Positions 1-11,307 of a stretch of DNA of 64,000 nucleotides are shown piece by piece. The DNA comes from Smittium culicis. Its lineage: Eukaryota; Kickxellomycota; Harpellomycetes; Harpellales; Legeriomycetaceae. Both the position numbers and the translations under genes were made by a program. The stretch covers positions 1 through 64,000 of the forward strand of contig LSSN01001346.1 in the NCBI GenBank assembly GCA_001970855.1, read 5' to 3'. Numbering within the stretch: position 1 is the stretch's first letter; every line of letters starts with the position of its first letter. The notes below the pieces were generated by a model. The model saw only the letters and a list, made by a program, of their open reading frames with translations. It did not search any database and had not been told where the DNA came from.

Positions 1-18
1 GGGGGGGGGGGGGGGGGG
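1..18. repeat. Homopolymer run of 18 G at window edge
   Basis: The first 18 bases are all G and run straight into sequence homologous to the middle of a DIRS reverse transcriptase. A G homopolymer of this length occurs nowhere else in this AT-rich window. It may be a contig-end or sequencing artefact rather than biology; a telomere is unlikely because there is no repeating unit. Confidence 0.8.
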
Positions 19-960
19 TCGAAGGATTAATATGTGAGAAATATGGTCCTAGTATTCTATAAGCTGAAGGGTCTGGGATACCAAATCAAGTTAGAGAAAT
101 CTTTGAATACTCCATCATAGTGGATAACCCATATTTTTATGGTTATAAATTACCAAGATGTGAGCCTCAGGGATCCTTCCTCTAAGTTCCGGGACCTCCG
201 TTGAGTAGCAAAGAAGCTATTGAAAGTTTATAAGACGACGTTTGAATTCCTGGAAAACATTATTGGAAAAGCCTATGCCACGTATGTATTCTTAATACCA
301 GTTTTTTTCATGATGATACGACTTTTGGAGCTATAAAGCAATTCACTATCAACAAAGAAGAATTGAGCATTGATTAAGACACTGACTGGATACTCAATGT
401 AGAACTGTTTGTTTTGGAGATTTCAATTAGTTGTTTGGAATGGATAATCGCTCCTCCCAAGTCCTCGGAGCTGGAAATATTTAGATATGCCAGCTGCAAC
501 ATTTGAGGATATTTGTGGGGTCCCAACTCAATTCAGAACTTTCGAGTCGTTTGAAGGCATTGATGCACATCAACTTCAAAGAATTATTAACTATATTATA
601 TGCAATACAGCTAAGATATGTTATTTATCGTTTGGTATTGGTCTACAAATACAATATCATCACTATACTATATGTAAAGAAGCTTGATGGGACAATCTCC
701 TCGAAACTGCTAATGATTTCAGAAGAAATATGGAAACAGTGTCTAGTGGCGAAGACGTGCCCTCAGGTCGCTTAAGTTTGGTTGGTAATAAATCTGGTCG
801 ATACACCGAGCCGACTTACGTCGCAGCCATAATCTTCAATATCAGAGCGTGCGTTATCTAAAGTATACTAATTATACGGTCCACACGGTGTATACACTTT
901 CTCATCGAGATTGAGCAAGAAGATAAAAAAGCGTTATAGCTGGCAACCAGAAAACAGTTT
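19..960 (+). pseudogene. RT thumb and RNase H remnant of old DIRS copy
   Basis: The sequence from about 40 to 130 matches the RT region just after the YLDD motif of the second copy. The sequence from about 445 to 780 matches its RNase H region, including the segment equivalent to 'HINAKELL' near 570 and 'TTTLAYVRK' near 655. Short ORFs here (487-687 and 503-775) are only fragments of the lost frame. It cannot encode an enzyme. Confidence 0.75.
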
Positions 961-1079
961 TGTAGGTAAGAACACTCTTTTCTTCATTTTTTTATATTGT
1001 GCCAAATTATAATACTGCTATCCACGGAAAAAAATATCCCAGATAGCTTGTAAGGACAGCAGATAGCGCTTGGAGAACA

Positions 1080-2152
1080 CTCTAATAGCCCTTCTAGTGA
1101 GATGGCACTGCAGTACCCAGGCCTTCATGGATTTTCAATCGCCTAATCATTTCTCCTGCTTGAAAATATTGTCATATAAGGCCCAAAAAGCGAAAATTCA
1201 CCTCTATTGAACATAAAAAATTGGTATTTCATGGAATGGAAAATTAGTGGATCATCTTCCAAGCGTAAAATCTGTAAAATACTGCCATTAAAATAGCCTT
1301 TTCCAAAAAATGAGCAATAATTCATAGATCCAAATATTATTCTACGCAACTGCACTTTTTAGGTTAAATATCCATTATTAATAAGTTCGCCGCGATCCAA
1401 GCTAGCCATACTGTGAACTATCTAGCCCCCATATTTAAGCTGAAGAAATTTAGAACGTGTAAGATAAAATCTTTTAAATAAGAGACATTCGGATTATTAG
1501 CAGATTCAAGTTGTATATAAAATGCATCCTGCATCAAAAATTTTTAAGGTCGATAAAAGAGACCGAAATCAAGTCTGTATTCAACTCTGAAATCAAAATA
1601 TCACTGATTATCTTAAAATTAATCGAATCGCGTAAAGCTAGTGGATTGGATAACCAAAATCTTACCACAAAGCGCTCTTGGTTAATATCTCTGTGTGTAT
1701 TTTTACGTGCTAGTGATATCCACAGAATTGACGAATCAAAAACTAAAATCGCGAATTACAATCTTAAACTGGTCATTATCGCTCCCAAGGAAAATCGAAA
1801 GGGTAAGCAGAAAGAAAACCCATGCAAAATAATTAGGCACCTTTATCCCATATTATGCCCAATTATGGAACATAAAATATACCAGACTAGTATAAAAACC
1901 GTATTATTCTCAGTCCCACATGTCAAAAACGACTCAATAATTGTAATCAGGCTATTTTGTCACACCAAGCACCTCAGCAAGACAATATCAGTAGACATAA
2001 TAGCAATACATGCAAAGAATCTTTCATAATTAATAGAGCGACCCCTGAATTCTCCAATTTCCTAATCGCGCGCAATCGTTTCAACCTTGGTCGTCACCTC
2101 CGAAGTTCTAGTAGAAAATATAGTATCGCATGTGTTCTGTTCAAACTATAGC
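1080..2152 (+). pseudogene. Tyrosine recombinase remnant of old DIRS copy
   Basis: The remnant is homologous to the recombinase ORF at 22673-23677 of the second copy. The ORF at 1511-2029 preserves the diagnostic stretch 'FLRASDIHRIDESK', which carries the first catalytic Arg region of DIRS-type tyrosine recombinases. The C-terminal half has decayed and the last segment (1957-2151) is in another frame. It is not functional. Confidence 0.75.
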
Positions 2153-2214
2153 ATGTTATATACTTTGTACTGACTGAACCGTAGTACTTAGACTAATATA
2201 ACTGAAGCAGTACT

Positions 2215-2300
2215 ACCTCTGGAGTACTTAATATGACCGCTCTTTTCATATAGTACGATTAATCTTCGCCCTAAAGGGCTCGACTAATCTTAAAGTATAT
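2215..2300. repeat. Terminal hairpin of old DIRS copy
   Basis: Immediately after the recombinase remnant comes TACTTAATATGACCGCTC, then a short palindrome (GATTAATCTTCGCCC / GGGCTCGACTAATC). It corresponds to the right-end extension of the second copy at 23936-24003. The internal complementary region and right inverted repeat that lie between recombinase and extension in the second copy are missing here, so this copy has a 3' deletion. Confidence 0.6.
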
Positions 2301-5034
2301 TTTATTAAATAATTAATATTTTTTTTCTTTTATTCTACTACAAATGATTATCGCTTAATAAATTTTATTTTTATCAAAATTATATAAAAAAATTTATAAT
2401 TTTATATTCAGTTTTTTTTAGCAAATTTCATTAAAAATACTTGAATTTGATTTTTTAAATATTCCTATTACAAATATTCTGTTACAATTGTAAAAATAGT
2501 GTTTTACCGATAGTTTATTCAATAAGATATAGAGCTCTAAAATGAAGTTTTTCATGTGAAAAATAAATACAATTTTAGTTGTATTCCAAATAGAGAGTGG
2601 GGATAGTAAAAAATTTTTATCTTTAAATTTACAAATTATCTTTTATTTTTAAATATTATCTATTAACGAATTATATTCAATTAAAGAGGGATTTAATAAT
2701 TATCAAAATTAAATAAAGACTTTTATAATCTCTACAAAGCTATTAATAAAAGTATACGATAATAAAATATATAAAAAAATTAGAAAATCTAAATTAATAT
2801 AACTTTATCCAAATTTAGGAAAGCATAATAGAATAATCAAAAATTTTAAATTTATTTAAAAAAAAAAGGTAGTTATTACAATTTCGACTAAAGAATTAGG
2901 GAATATGAAAGCTCAGATACACAAGAGTACCAAATATACAATAAGGGTTAAAATTTTATACTTTTCTGGAGATAAGGGATGTAAATTATATCAAAATTTG
3001 CCAAATAATTTATCATCACCTCCTCACCCTCCCAACTACTCGCTATAAAAATAATTTATCGTGTCTATTATGTGTTATCTCAAAGCAATAAAAGTCAAAC
3101 TGAGCTCTATTAATTTCAATATTTAAATCTCAATTCAAAAATCCAAAGTTTTTTTTTTACGAAATTTTCTTTCTCTTTTTGAATTTATTAATGAAAAATC
3201 GACCAAATTCATATGTTTTACTCGAATTAAAAATTTTTTTGTAATCAAAGGTAGAGAAAAAAAATGATATAAACAGTTTCGCGTCAGTATATAAATTCAA
3301 TCCAATTCGAATTCGAATTAGATTTTTATTAATATCAATTTTATTATTATCTACATCTTTAGCCGATACATCATAAATTTAATTTTTTTTTAAAATAATT
3401 TTACATAGTTTAATTAGAAAAATAGTCTCAAAATTGTAATATCGAACTATCTAATATAATTGAAATGGAAAAGTTTTTCTTACAGTACTTATAGTCCATT
3501 TATTGTAACAAAATCATAATTAAAAAAATAGTATTCAGCCGTTTAAATAATTTTCTTAAAGTGTGGAGCTAATTTGAACGGTGAAGAGTGGTTGGTTGAA
3601 AGATAACCTTTTTGAACTTTTAAATATTTTTTACTAGTTTTTTTTGTATAATTTTAAATTGCTTAATAAATTCTCTGAGAAATATAAGGATGATAAATTG
3701 TATGAAGCTTTTACTTAGTTAATATTAAACTTTTGATAAAATTTAAAATAAAATTTAATTTTCTTGATATTTTAAAGAGTGTTCAATTAAATTTGAGGTC
3801 TTTCGGTGTACTTTAGAAATTGCTGATTTTTATCATCTAGAGAATACTGTAAATTAATCATAAATACCAAATATTACAAAAAATCCCCCCAAAATAGTAA
3901 TAAATCATGCTCCTTAATTCTGACGTGTTTTTAATTAAATAATTAGTTTAGATATTTTTTTTTATCTCGAGAATAAATTTTATAGATAATAATACCAATA
4001 TTCTAAAATTTTAAAGACTTATATTAATTATTTTGGTTTATATTTAAATCTTTAAAGTTTTCGAGTGGGTATAAATTGTTTAAAAAATAACAGGGATAAA
4101 GTGTTCTACTTTATTTAGGGTAAAGTAAATTTTTGCTCCGTTTAGTAAACATTGAATTTTTTTTTGAATGGATTTAGACAAGAGTTAAATAAGTTAGATA
4201 GAAAAGATATTAGCAATAAAATAGTAGTATATTTCATAAATTAAATAGAATCCAAGTATATTGACATATGTATCTATTGAAACGTTTTTATTTGATAACT
4301 GAAATCTATTTAAAACATTTGGTCAATAAAAACGCACTAATTGTTATTAAAGTATTCAATGAGGTGGATTGTTGTGAACATAAATAATGGCCCTTTGTTC
4401 GCCAAACTTGAAACAAAAGAATAATCAATTATTCTATCAAAAGAACCTTCAGTCAAAATTAACTATTATGGCATAATGGTTTGCAGCAGTGGGTGGGTCA
4501 ATTGAAAAAGATTTTTTAATATTTTTTTAATTTTTTAAATATCTTTTTTTACAATTTTAAATTAAGCTTAATTGGCCCTATAGGACTAAAAAAAAAGATC
4601 TAGTTATATTTGAGCATTATTTTTCTATATTCTTGTTTTTTTAAGATTATTTATTATTAAACTATTTATTTGGATATATATCCAGAATATATGTATAGTT
4701 TACACTATCAAATGTACTACCAAAGAATATATGCGATTAGATAATTATGATAGCCATTTTATTTTAGATAGTTACTGAAAATTACGTTTATTAAGAAACA
4801 GAAAAAAGAAATAAATAAATAATGGAAATACTATTACGTATAAGAGAGTAGCGATGTAAAGTAAATAATATTAAAATTCACAGAACATTGGATATCGTAG
4901 TATTAGGGAGGGAGGGATGGGTGGGTTATTGGTTACAAAAAAATTCGAGTTTTCCAGAAACACATCAACTCCAAACCAAAATACAGCGTTATCTTTTTAG
5001 AAATTACGGAGTGTGAACGGAATGGGGAGATGAT
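2301..5034. other. Gene-free AT-rich stretch
   Basis: I see no coding exon, RNA gene or recognised repeat here apart from A/T homopolymers. The last 240 bases (from about 4799) belong to the segmental duplication shared with 7078-7315 and include the 3' flank of the CYSTM gene. Confidence 0.6.
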
Positions 5035-5590
5035 TTAGCAGAGCATATCTAAACAGCAGCAGCATGCCAAACCAGCACAAATACCGGTACCAACACCAGG
5101 ACCACTGCTTTTTTCTGGTTGCTGTTGAACATATACTACTTGGGGCTGCTGAGGACCAGGATATTGGCCGCCTTGAGGGTATGATGGGTTAGGTGGGTAC
5201 TGCTGACCATGAGGTGGTGGGTAACCACCTTGTTGTGGTGGGTATCCGTAGTTGTTTGGTGGTGGGTATCCTAAAAAATAAAAGTTAAAAGTTTGGATTC
5301 AGAAAAAGTTTTAAAATAAAGCGAGCAAGTAGAAACAGTGGAAAACGTTAAGGACTCTAAAATAAAATGTGGGAAAACGTAGCGATGTGCTGGTAGGAAA
5401 TGTAAATAGCAATACCTTGGTTTTGGTTCATTTTTGGTGTTTTTTTAAAAGATAGAAAGTATTTTTTAGAAATAGAATGAAGAGAAAAGATAAGGGAAGA
5501 TGAAGGGTTTATATTAATAATTTTATACTAAATTGGAAATGCAGAGAGGTTTTTATACTAAAAAAAAGTAGTTTAAAAGTTCTTTATTTT
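4799..5590. repeat. Segmental duplication, copy 1
   Basis: This block, containing the whole CYSTM gene and its flanks, is repeated in the same orientation at about 7078-7810. Shared landmarks outside the gene are ACTATTACGTATAAGAGAGT near 4831 (ACTATTACGTGTAAGAAAGT near 7108) and GGGAGGGAGGGAT near 4906 (7185). Divergence is considerable, so the duplication is not recent. Confidence 0.8.
5035..5431 (-). CDS. Small YPP-repeat protein with C-terminal CYSTM module
   Basis: The model has two exons, 5431-5416 and 5270-5035, joined in phase 1 across a 145-nt intron (donor GTATTG, acceptor TTTTTTAG), giving 83 aa. The protein starts MNQNQGYPPPNNYGYPPQQ and is a Gly/Pro/Gln/Tyr-rich low-complexity chain with repeated YPP units. 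It ends in a short hydrophobic Cys-rich tail, CAGLACCCCLDMLC. That arrangement is typical of CYSTM (cysteine-rich transmembrane module) proteins, which are small tail-anchored, membrane-associated proteins often linked to stress responses; the molecular role is not settled. Two relatives occur in the window: a decayed duplicate at 7312-7663 and a longer gene at 34041-34746, both with the same intron position and phase. The start was chosen because the first exon splices in frame and matches both relatives. Confidence 0.85.
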
Positions 5591-6684
5591 CTAAATCCCA
5601 ATAATCATTGAGAAAAAAGCCAATTTTGCATTGAAGGGATTAGCTCATGTATCCTATTGGCTAAATTAGTATTATGTTATTCACTCTTCAACTTTAAATG
5701 CTTTTGCTGATGATTTCTTTTTGTGAGAAATTGCCGCGCTTTTCTCGAGCAGCGAATTGAATGTCTACAGAAAAAAAAGCAAAGTTTGACAAGGCATCGC
5801 AATGCGGGTTTAATATCCGAGGATTTTTCAGCAGAGCACCATTTTGAGTGTATCAGTTTGACAGTGTATTCAACTGTATCAAGCCCAAAAAATAAAAATA
5901 TAGTGCCAAGGATTTAAAGTTTTTAACTTGACTTTCATTATATAATGTGACCAAGAAGCTATGGTCTGTAACTATGAAGGTTTGAAATTAAGCTTTTATC
6001 AAATAGATTTTAGCCCTTCTGGCTTTTGCCGACCCAAATAATATATTTTATAGTTATGGCTTTTTTATTCCAAGTTCTAATATAAGTATGCGATTAATTA
6101 TCGTCAAATTATCCAGCGTTCGAGTTTTTTAAATGCTTAAGACAGTAGTTGATCACCATCTAACCGTTCTACCTTGTGAGAGGGTCTGCTTCTTAATAAT
6201 TTTTTAGATTAGTCGGTCTGATTTCTTAGTTTGATGTTATACACTATCACGTTTTCTCAAAAAAAGGTTCTATTGTCATGAATTCTGATACCTCAAACGT
6301 TAAGTATTAGGTCTTTTATGGATAATAAGTCGCTTATAAACTGAAAATTTTAGCTAGCAAAGCTATTAGATAATAGGCTTAACTGAAATGTCAATAATCT
6401 ATTGGCTGTGTACGAAAGCATTTCGAGTGCTAAGTCTAAAAATAATAATAACGAATCATTAAACACGTTTTATTCTAAGATTATTGCTTTCGAAAAACTT
6501 GAACACCCTATATACTAAATCTTGATGTGTGATTTCCAGAATCACTCAAATTCTTAAGAATTATGTAATTTACATAATGAAACATTTCTAAACACAATTA
6601 ATATATCGATTATATAATATACCACTGCAATGATATGCTGATAGAAATCTGTATCATTTGTTTGCAAACAAAGAAAGATATTTC
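5432..6684. other. Gene-free stretch upstream of the CYSTM gene
   Basis: The first 160 bases are the 5' flank of the CYSTM gene and part of the segmental duplication. The rest holds nothing I can assign. A 64-codon ORF at 5723-5917 has no family resemblance and no splice partners. Confidence 0.5.
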
Positions 6685-6881
6685 TTAACCCTTTCCTGGG
6701 CGGTAGACTATTTTTGACCCACCTGATATAGCCAACAATGTTCAATTAAAATACTTTAATTCCGAGAAATTAAACGATATTGGTATACTGTAGTTATACA
6801 TCAAATAATAGATTTCATTATAAACCATAAACGAATCACAAGTTTGATTTTTTAAAAATATGTTGGACGGGAAAGGGTTAA
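6685..6881 (+). mobile_element. piggyBac-like MITE, copy 1 (TTAA-flanked)
   Basis: The element is a non-autonomous repeat of about 190 bp, bounded by TTAA on both sides (6685-6688 and 6878-6881). The left end reads CCCTTTCCTGGGCGGTAGAC and the right end TGTTGGACGGGAAAGGG, so the outer 10 bp are inverted. TTAA targets with CCC-initial termini are typical of piggyBac-superfamily elements. There is no transposase. Related copies lie at 6878, 8184, 14052, 27833 and 59180. Confidence 0.8.
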
Positions 6882-7077
6882 CCCTTTCGGGGGCCAACAC
6901 TCTTTAACTTTATTAAAAACCATAATTGGATAATCCATATAATATTTATTTGTTATTGCATATGTTGAAATTAATACCCAAGTAATTTTTATAATTTAAA
7001 TATTAATTTATCAGATTGTTACTTGGTTGGGTAGCTTTGGTGGTTCAAAAAAAGACAGCCTCCCGTGAAAGGGCCAA
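6878..7077 (-). mobile_element. piggyBac-like MITE, copy 2 (inverted, abutting copy 1)
   Basis: This is the same family in opposite orientation, sharing the TTAA at 6878-6881 with copy 1. It begins CCCTTTCGGGGGCCAACACTC and ends with AAGACAGCCTCCCGTGAAAGGG; the outer TTAA has mutated to CCAA at 7074-7077. The two copies form a large inverted pair. The right edge coincides with the start of the second copy of the segmental duplication. Confidence 0.75.
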
Positions 7078-7810
7078 GTTGAAAAAGTAAATAAATAGTG
7101 ATAAATACTATTACGTGTAAGAAAGTAGTGATGTAAAGTAAATAATATTAAAATTAACAGAACATTGGATAGTGTGGTATTTGGGAGGGAGGGATTGGTG
7201 GTTATTGGTTACGAAAAAAATTCGATTTTCCCAGAAATTCATTAACCCCAAACCAAAAAACAACGCTTTCTTTTTAGAATTACGAAGTGTGAATGGAATG
7301 GGGGTGATGATTTAGACGAGAAGCTCTAAACAGCAGCAGAATAATAAACAAGCACAATTATCGTTACCAGCACCAGATCCGCTCTTTTTTACAGGTTGCT
7401 GTTGTACATAATTTACTTGGGGCTGTTTAGCCCCAGAATATTGGCCGCCTTGAGGACGTGATGGGTTAGGTGGGTACTGTTGACCATGGGGGCTGTGGAT
7501 ATCCTAAAAAATAAAATTTAATAGTTTGGACTCGGAAAAGGTTAAAAATAAAGTAAGCAAGTTTAAAGAGTGAAAAGCGTTAAGCACTCTAAAATAAAAT
7601 GTGGGAAAATATAGATATGTACTGATAATAAACGTAAACAGCAGCACCTTGTTTTTGGTTCATTTTTGGTATTTATTAAAAAAGTAGAAAATATTTTGTA
7701 GAAATAGATTGAAAAGGATAGAAATGAAAAGTCAAATGGCTTATTTGAATATTTTTATACCATGCTGGAAATGCAATGAGGTTAATATTCTAAAAAAAAA
7801 AGAGTAGTTT
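7078..7810. repeat. Segmental duplication, copy 2
   Basis: This is the second copy of the block at 4799-5590, in the same orientation, starting immediately after the inverted MITE pair. It carries the decayed CYSTM copy and similar flanks, including GGAAATGCAATGAGGTTAAT near 7766 (compare 5537). Confidence 0.8.
7312..7663 (-). pseudogene. Decayed duplicate of the CYSTM gene
   Basis: This is a diverged copy of the gene at 5035-5431. Exon 1 (7663-7648, encoding MNQKQ) and the intron with its TTTTTTAG acceptor survive, and exon 2 would start at 7503. Relative to the intact gene, exon 2 has lost several YPP repeats and has a one-base frameshift near 7490. Read from the spliced start, translation stops early at the codon TAA near 7469. 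Beyond the shift the original frame is still recognisable down to a tail resembling the parent's but with fewer cysteines (CLLFCCCLELLV). Loss of tail cysteines as well as the frameshift argues for a pseudogene; a single sequencing error could explain the shift alone. Confidence 0.75.
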
Positions 7811-7865
7811 AACATTTTCAAGGGTAGTAGATCATTTTTGTCATTACAAGATTTTGCAATAGCGC

Positions 7866-8165
7866 AAGGTTTTTTTTTTTTTACTAATGGAATTTTATTG
7901 GTACGATAATAATAAATGAATCTAGGGGTAAACTAAGCTAAAAAATGGTAAATTTGGTGCAAGGCTTAAAAAAACTAAAATTCCAAGACTAATAAATTCC
8001 TCTGCCGGTCTACCGGCTGCGTACCTAAAGGGAAATGGAATTAATCTACCAACCGAAAGATCCGCTCAGGCATTGCTTCAAGTAGGCTGGATGACTGGAG
8101 TTACTTTCAGTCATGGGATTAAGCTCGTTCCAACAAAATTGAATTCGCCTAGTCAAGGTTCTAGT
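7866..8165 (-). repeat. Dispersed repeat A, copy 1 (poly(A)-tailed, minus strand)
   Basis: On the minus strand this roughly 300-bp unit ends in an AATAAA-like signal and an A tail (the T run at 7869-7882), like the 3' end of a retroposed element. It is closely related to 32788-33075 and more distantly to 31095-31225. The best-conserved part (about 7995-8075) reads LIPFPFRYAAGRPAEEFIS on the minus strand. Most differences from the 32.9 kb copy in that segment are at third codon positions, which suggests a once-coding 3' end, perhaps of a LINE-type element. I do not recognise the protein. Confidence 0.6.
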
Positions 8166-8183
8166 AAACTTTTTTCTTCGTAT

Positions 8184-8431
8184 TTAACCTTTTCGTGTCT
8201 ATTAATCTTTAAAAAAATTAAATTATGATTCGTTTATGGTTTATAATTAAATCTATTGTTTTCTATTTGACTACAGTATACCAATAAAATTTAATATCTC
8301 GTAATTATATTATTTTAATCGTATATTATTGGATAATAATTTTAATATATCCTTTAACCAATAAATATTTTTGGCATATCCAATTACGATTTTTAATAAA
8401 ATTTGAGAGCATTGGCCTCTAAAAGGATTAA
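8184..8431 (-). mobile_element. piggyBac-like MITE, copy 3
   Basis: The element is a diverged family member of about 240 bp bounded by TTAA at 8184-8187 and 8428-8431. Internal homology is clear: ATGATTCGTTTATGGTTTAT near 8225 is the reverse complement of the segment near 6820-6840, and GACTACAGTATACCA near 8270 of that near 6782. The termini (CCTTTTCGTG / AAAAGG) are eroded. Confidence 0.65.
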
Positions 8432-9660
8432 GAATGGTATTTCTATTACTGATTATTTTTTATTTTATGCTTCGGCTCTTAATCTCGTTAGAGTATCAAC
8501 AATACAAGACAATCAGATTCATAAAATTTTTTTTTTAGAAAAATAAAATAAAATATTTATTAGGCTTCGTCATTTAAGACGATCTACGATGTGTTATAGA
8601 CACCATAGATTTTAAGCAGCGAGTGTCGCAGTACGTATAAACCTAAAATTTTAATTTATTTTTTACATTTTTCTTTATATGTCCAATGAGTGTGTATTAT
8701 ATATTTGAGTAATTTTTAATACGTAAATAAAAAATTATTATTTGGGTCCTAATATTTTTACTTTAAAATATTGATTTTTTTTATTTTTTTGGGATTAATG
8801 GCGATCACTATTCGAAGTGTACAATCTATTAAAATCTTATAAAAAGCTTTTTTTTTTTTTTGAGCTGGAGAATTAGCAGATCCAATTTTGTAATTATTTT
8901 TATAAATGTAACCTCAGTAATTCATTTGTATATGAAACAAATTTTCAAACAGGAGACCAGTTTAAAAAATCTAGTAAAATATGAAATACATTAGTACAAG
9001 TTGTTATTAACTGAAAATGTTAACTCCAATATCAATATATCAAAATTATCTACACAAAATATCAAAACTAGAGTCTACAATTGTATAATTATATCGATTG
9101 CTCTAAATCTTTCAATATGATGGTGTAGATGCCCCTTCACTACAAGCTAAATCATAACCCTAGTTTTTGCCTTTAAATATATAATATTATATTGCTATGG
9201 AAACTTGCGCTTAAAAATTTCAGCTCAATGAATTTTTTTTGGATAATTAACGATTATTGGCTTCTAGGGAAATACTAAGTTTTATCAGCCACTTGATTTA
9301 CTAATTCATTCTTTGTATTTATTAAAAAAAACGATTAATAATCATTATTGGCCTATGCTTCAAAATAAAAAAATTTAGAATGCTTGACACAACCCAATCA
9401 ACCAATAAAAAAAGAATAAAATCATCATACAAGCAAATGAAAATGTATTTTCAACTTTTCTATTGCAAATTTTGATCCATAATTCACTTGAAAAAAAAAA
9501 AAAAAAAAACATTTACAAGAGTGTAACAATAAATGAAATAATTATTCATCGCCGAATTACTTTATTTTAAGCAAAACAAAATCCAATTAACCCTTCATTA
9601 GAGAAAAAAACTATTAATAAGCTTCATTTACATATCGAATTCTAAACAATCAAATATATA
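8432..9660. other. Gene-free AT-rich stretch upstream of RRP46
   Basis: No exon or repeat family is recognised. It contains A/T homopolymers, including an A run at 9490-9509. The last few hundred bases should hold the RRP46 promoter, but I cannot point to a specific element. Confidence 0.5.
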
Positions 9661-10976
9661 ATGATGGATGACGTCGAAATGAAATCTTCCGATTTGGATA
9701 CCAAAACTCGATTAATCACTTTTGAAAATGGTTTACTAAATAAAGCTGATGGTTCCGCAAAGTATTCTTCAGGTATAATCATCCATCCTCAAATTAAATT
9801 TTTAATTTACCATGAACAAAATATTTATTATATATACATACAATGCTCCATTCATTTTTTTTTTTTTTTTTGAGAAAGATTAAGCTTCTTGATAATTAAC
9901 CAATGATTATTCTATTTTTTAACTTACCTTCAATATACTTTAAAACCATACACGTATACGCTTTCGAATAAATGCAGGCCTAACAACTGTTGTTTGCAGC
10001 GTTAATGGTCCTATTGAAACTAGAGTTCAAAATGAAAAATTTGATCAGGCTGTTGTCGAAGTTCAGCTAAGATCTGCCTCAGGAGTTTCCGGTACGTTTT
10101 TAACACTTAGTATAAAAATGAAATTATAAACTCGATTTCATAATAATCTGGATTAATATTTCTAACGACAATTATTTTCAAGTGTTTACTTATAAATTTC
10201 GATTATTTATGCTTTAGGTACAAGTGATAGGTGGTTAGAACATTCTTTAGAGTCAGTTTTTACAACAGAGATACTAGTATACATGCACCCGAGAACAAGA
10301 ATAAAGCTAAACTTTGTCATACTAAACGACGATGGTGGTGTAAGTTTATTTTACTATTATTAGTCTAATTCAGGATGTCGCTAAAGCTATAGTAAAATAA
10401 TCAGAAGTCTAGATATTTCATTAATACGGACATGTTTTTTATTTTGCCTTTTTTTTTATTATTAGGTTGAATCTGCAGCCATTAACGCCGGTTGTATGGC
10501 ACTTATAAACGCTGGCGTTCCATTATCGAATATGATTTGCGCAGTTACTGCCGCTATTAACAAAGATAATTCTATAGTTATAGATCCTACTCAAGAAATA
10601 ATTGATGTAATCTTACCTACCTCCTCCCCTAGTCTTTATTTTTGTTGAATACTAATTTATTATTAACAATAGGGATCTGATTCATGCCACACTTTTGCTT
10701 TTGGAATATCTGAATCCGATTCACCCGTGTATGTGAACTCTGTAGGCACGTTTAGCAAAGAACAGGTTAGGAAAAAAAAATAGAATATTATTATCTCGCA
10801 CATAATATATATATATACTTTAAGCGGCTTATATTCACAACATATTTTTTTACACGCTTTTAACGATTTTTTTTTTTGTTTATTAATTTAAATAGTATTT
10901 CGAGTGTCAAAAGGCTTGCTTTGAGACATGCAAAAGGATAAACACATTTTTACAATCAGCTATAAAAAATGTTTAG
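9661..10976 (+). CDS. RRP46: Exosome core subunit Rrp46 (RNase PH-like)
   Basis: The model has six exons: 9661-9772, 9978-10091, 10218-10339, 10466-10606, 10673-10765 and 10896-10976 (220 aa). All junctions are GT-AG and keep frame. The product matches Rrp46/EXOSC5, one of six RNase PH-like subunits forming the hexameric ring of the RNA exosome, which degrades and processes RNA from the 3' end in nucleus and cytoplasm. Visible family landmarks are GSAKYSSGLTTVVCSVNGP near residue 31, the MHPRTRIKLNFVILNDDGG stretch near 98-116, and AAINAGCMALINAGVPL near 120. Eukaryotic ring subunits are generally catalytically inactive, so a structural role is expected. ATG occurs twice in a row at 9661; the first was taken. 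The gene converges on the SDS3-like gene, with 331 bp between stop codons. Confidence 0.92.
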
Positions 10977-11307
10977 ATATAATTATAGTATTAATAACAA
11001 ACTTTCAAACAGTATTTTACTTAATCTTTTTTATTATTTTGTTTGAATTTTTAATATTTTTTTTTAATTATATTTAAAGCTGATAAAAAGGAATTACAAT
11101 CTTTATACCAGTTGAATGATTAAAAATAAGAGAGAAACTTTTTTATTGCCGTTAAAAATTAACTCAAAATGACATAATAGAATTTATATAGCTAGACAAA
11201 TAAACATAAAAAATAAGAAAAAAAATTAGGGTATACTAGATAAAGGCAAAAAAATGTATGAATTTAACTATTGTAATATTATTATTTAGGCGGATGTTTT
11301 ATGGTGT

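Larger units (their letters stand above)
19..2300 (+). mobile_element. Degenerate 5'-truncated DIRS-type retrotransposon copy
   Basis: This stretch aligns colinearly with the better-preserved element at 19.8-24.0 kb, from the thumb region of the reverse transcriptase (equivalent to about 21.48 kb) through RNase H and tyrosine recombinase to the terminal hairpin. Landmarks are GGCATTGATGCACATCAA near 563 (compare 22010), CTTCCAAGCGTAAAATCTG near 1257 (compare 22708) and the CGTGCTAGTGATATCCACAG stretch near 1707 (compare 23157). Many stops and frameshifts break every reading frame, so it is much older than the second copy. The 5' part (gag, RT fingers and palm) is absent because the window begins inside the element. 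Confidence 0.85.

Noticed and set aside
1..18. Telomere
   Set aside because: A pure G run lacks a telomeric repeat unit and joins directly to a retrotransposon interior.
5723..5917. 64-codon ORF MRNCRAFLEQRIECLQ...
   Set aside because: There is no similarity, no splice context and no exon-like composition beyond what chance allows.
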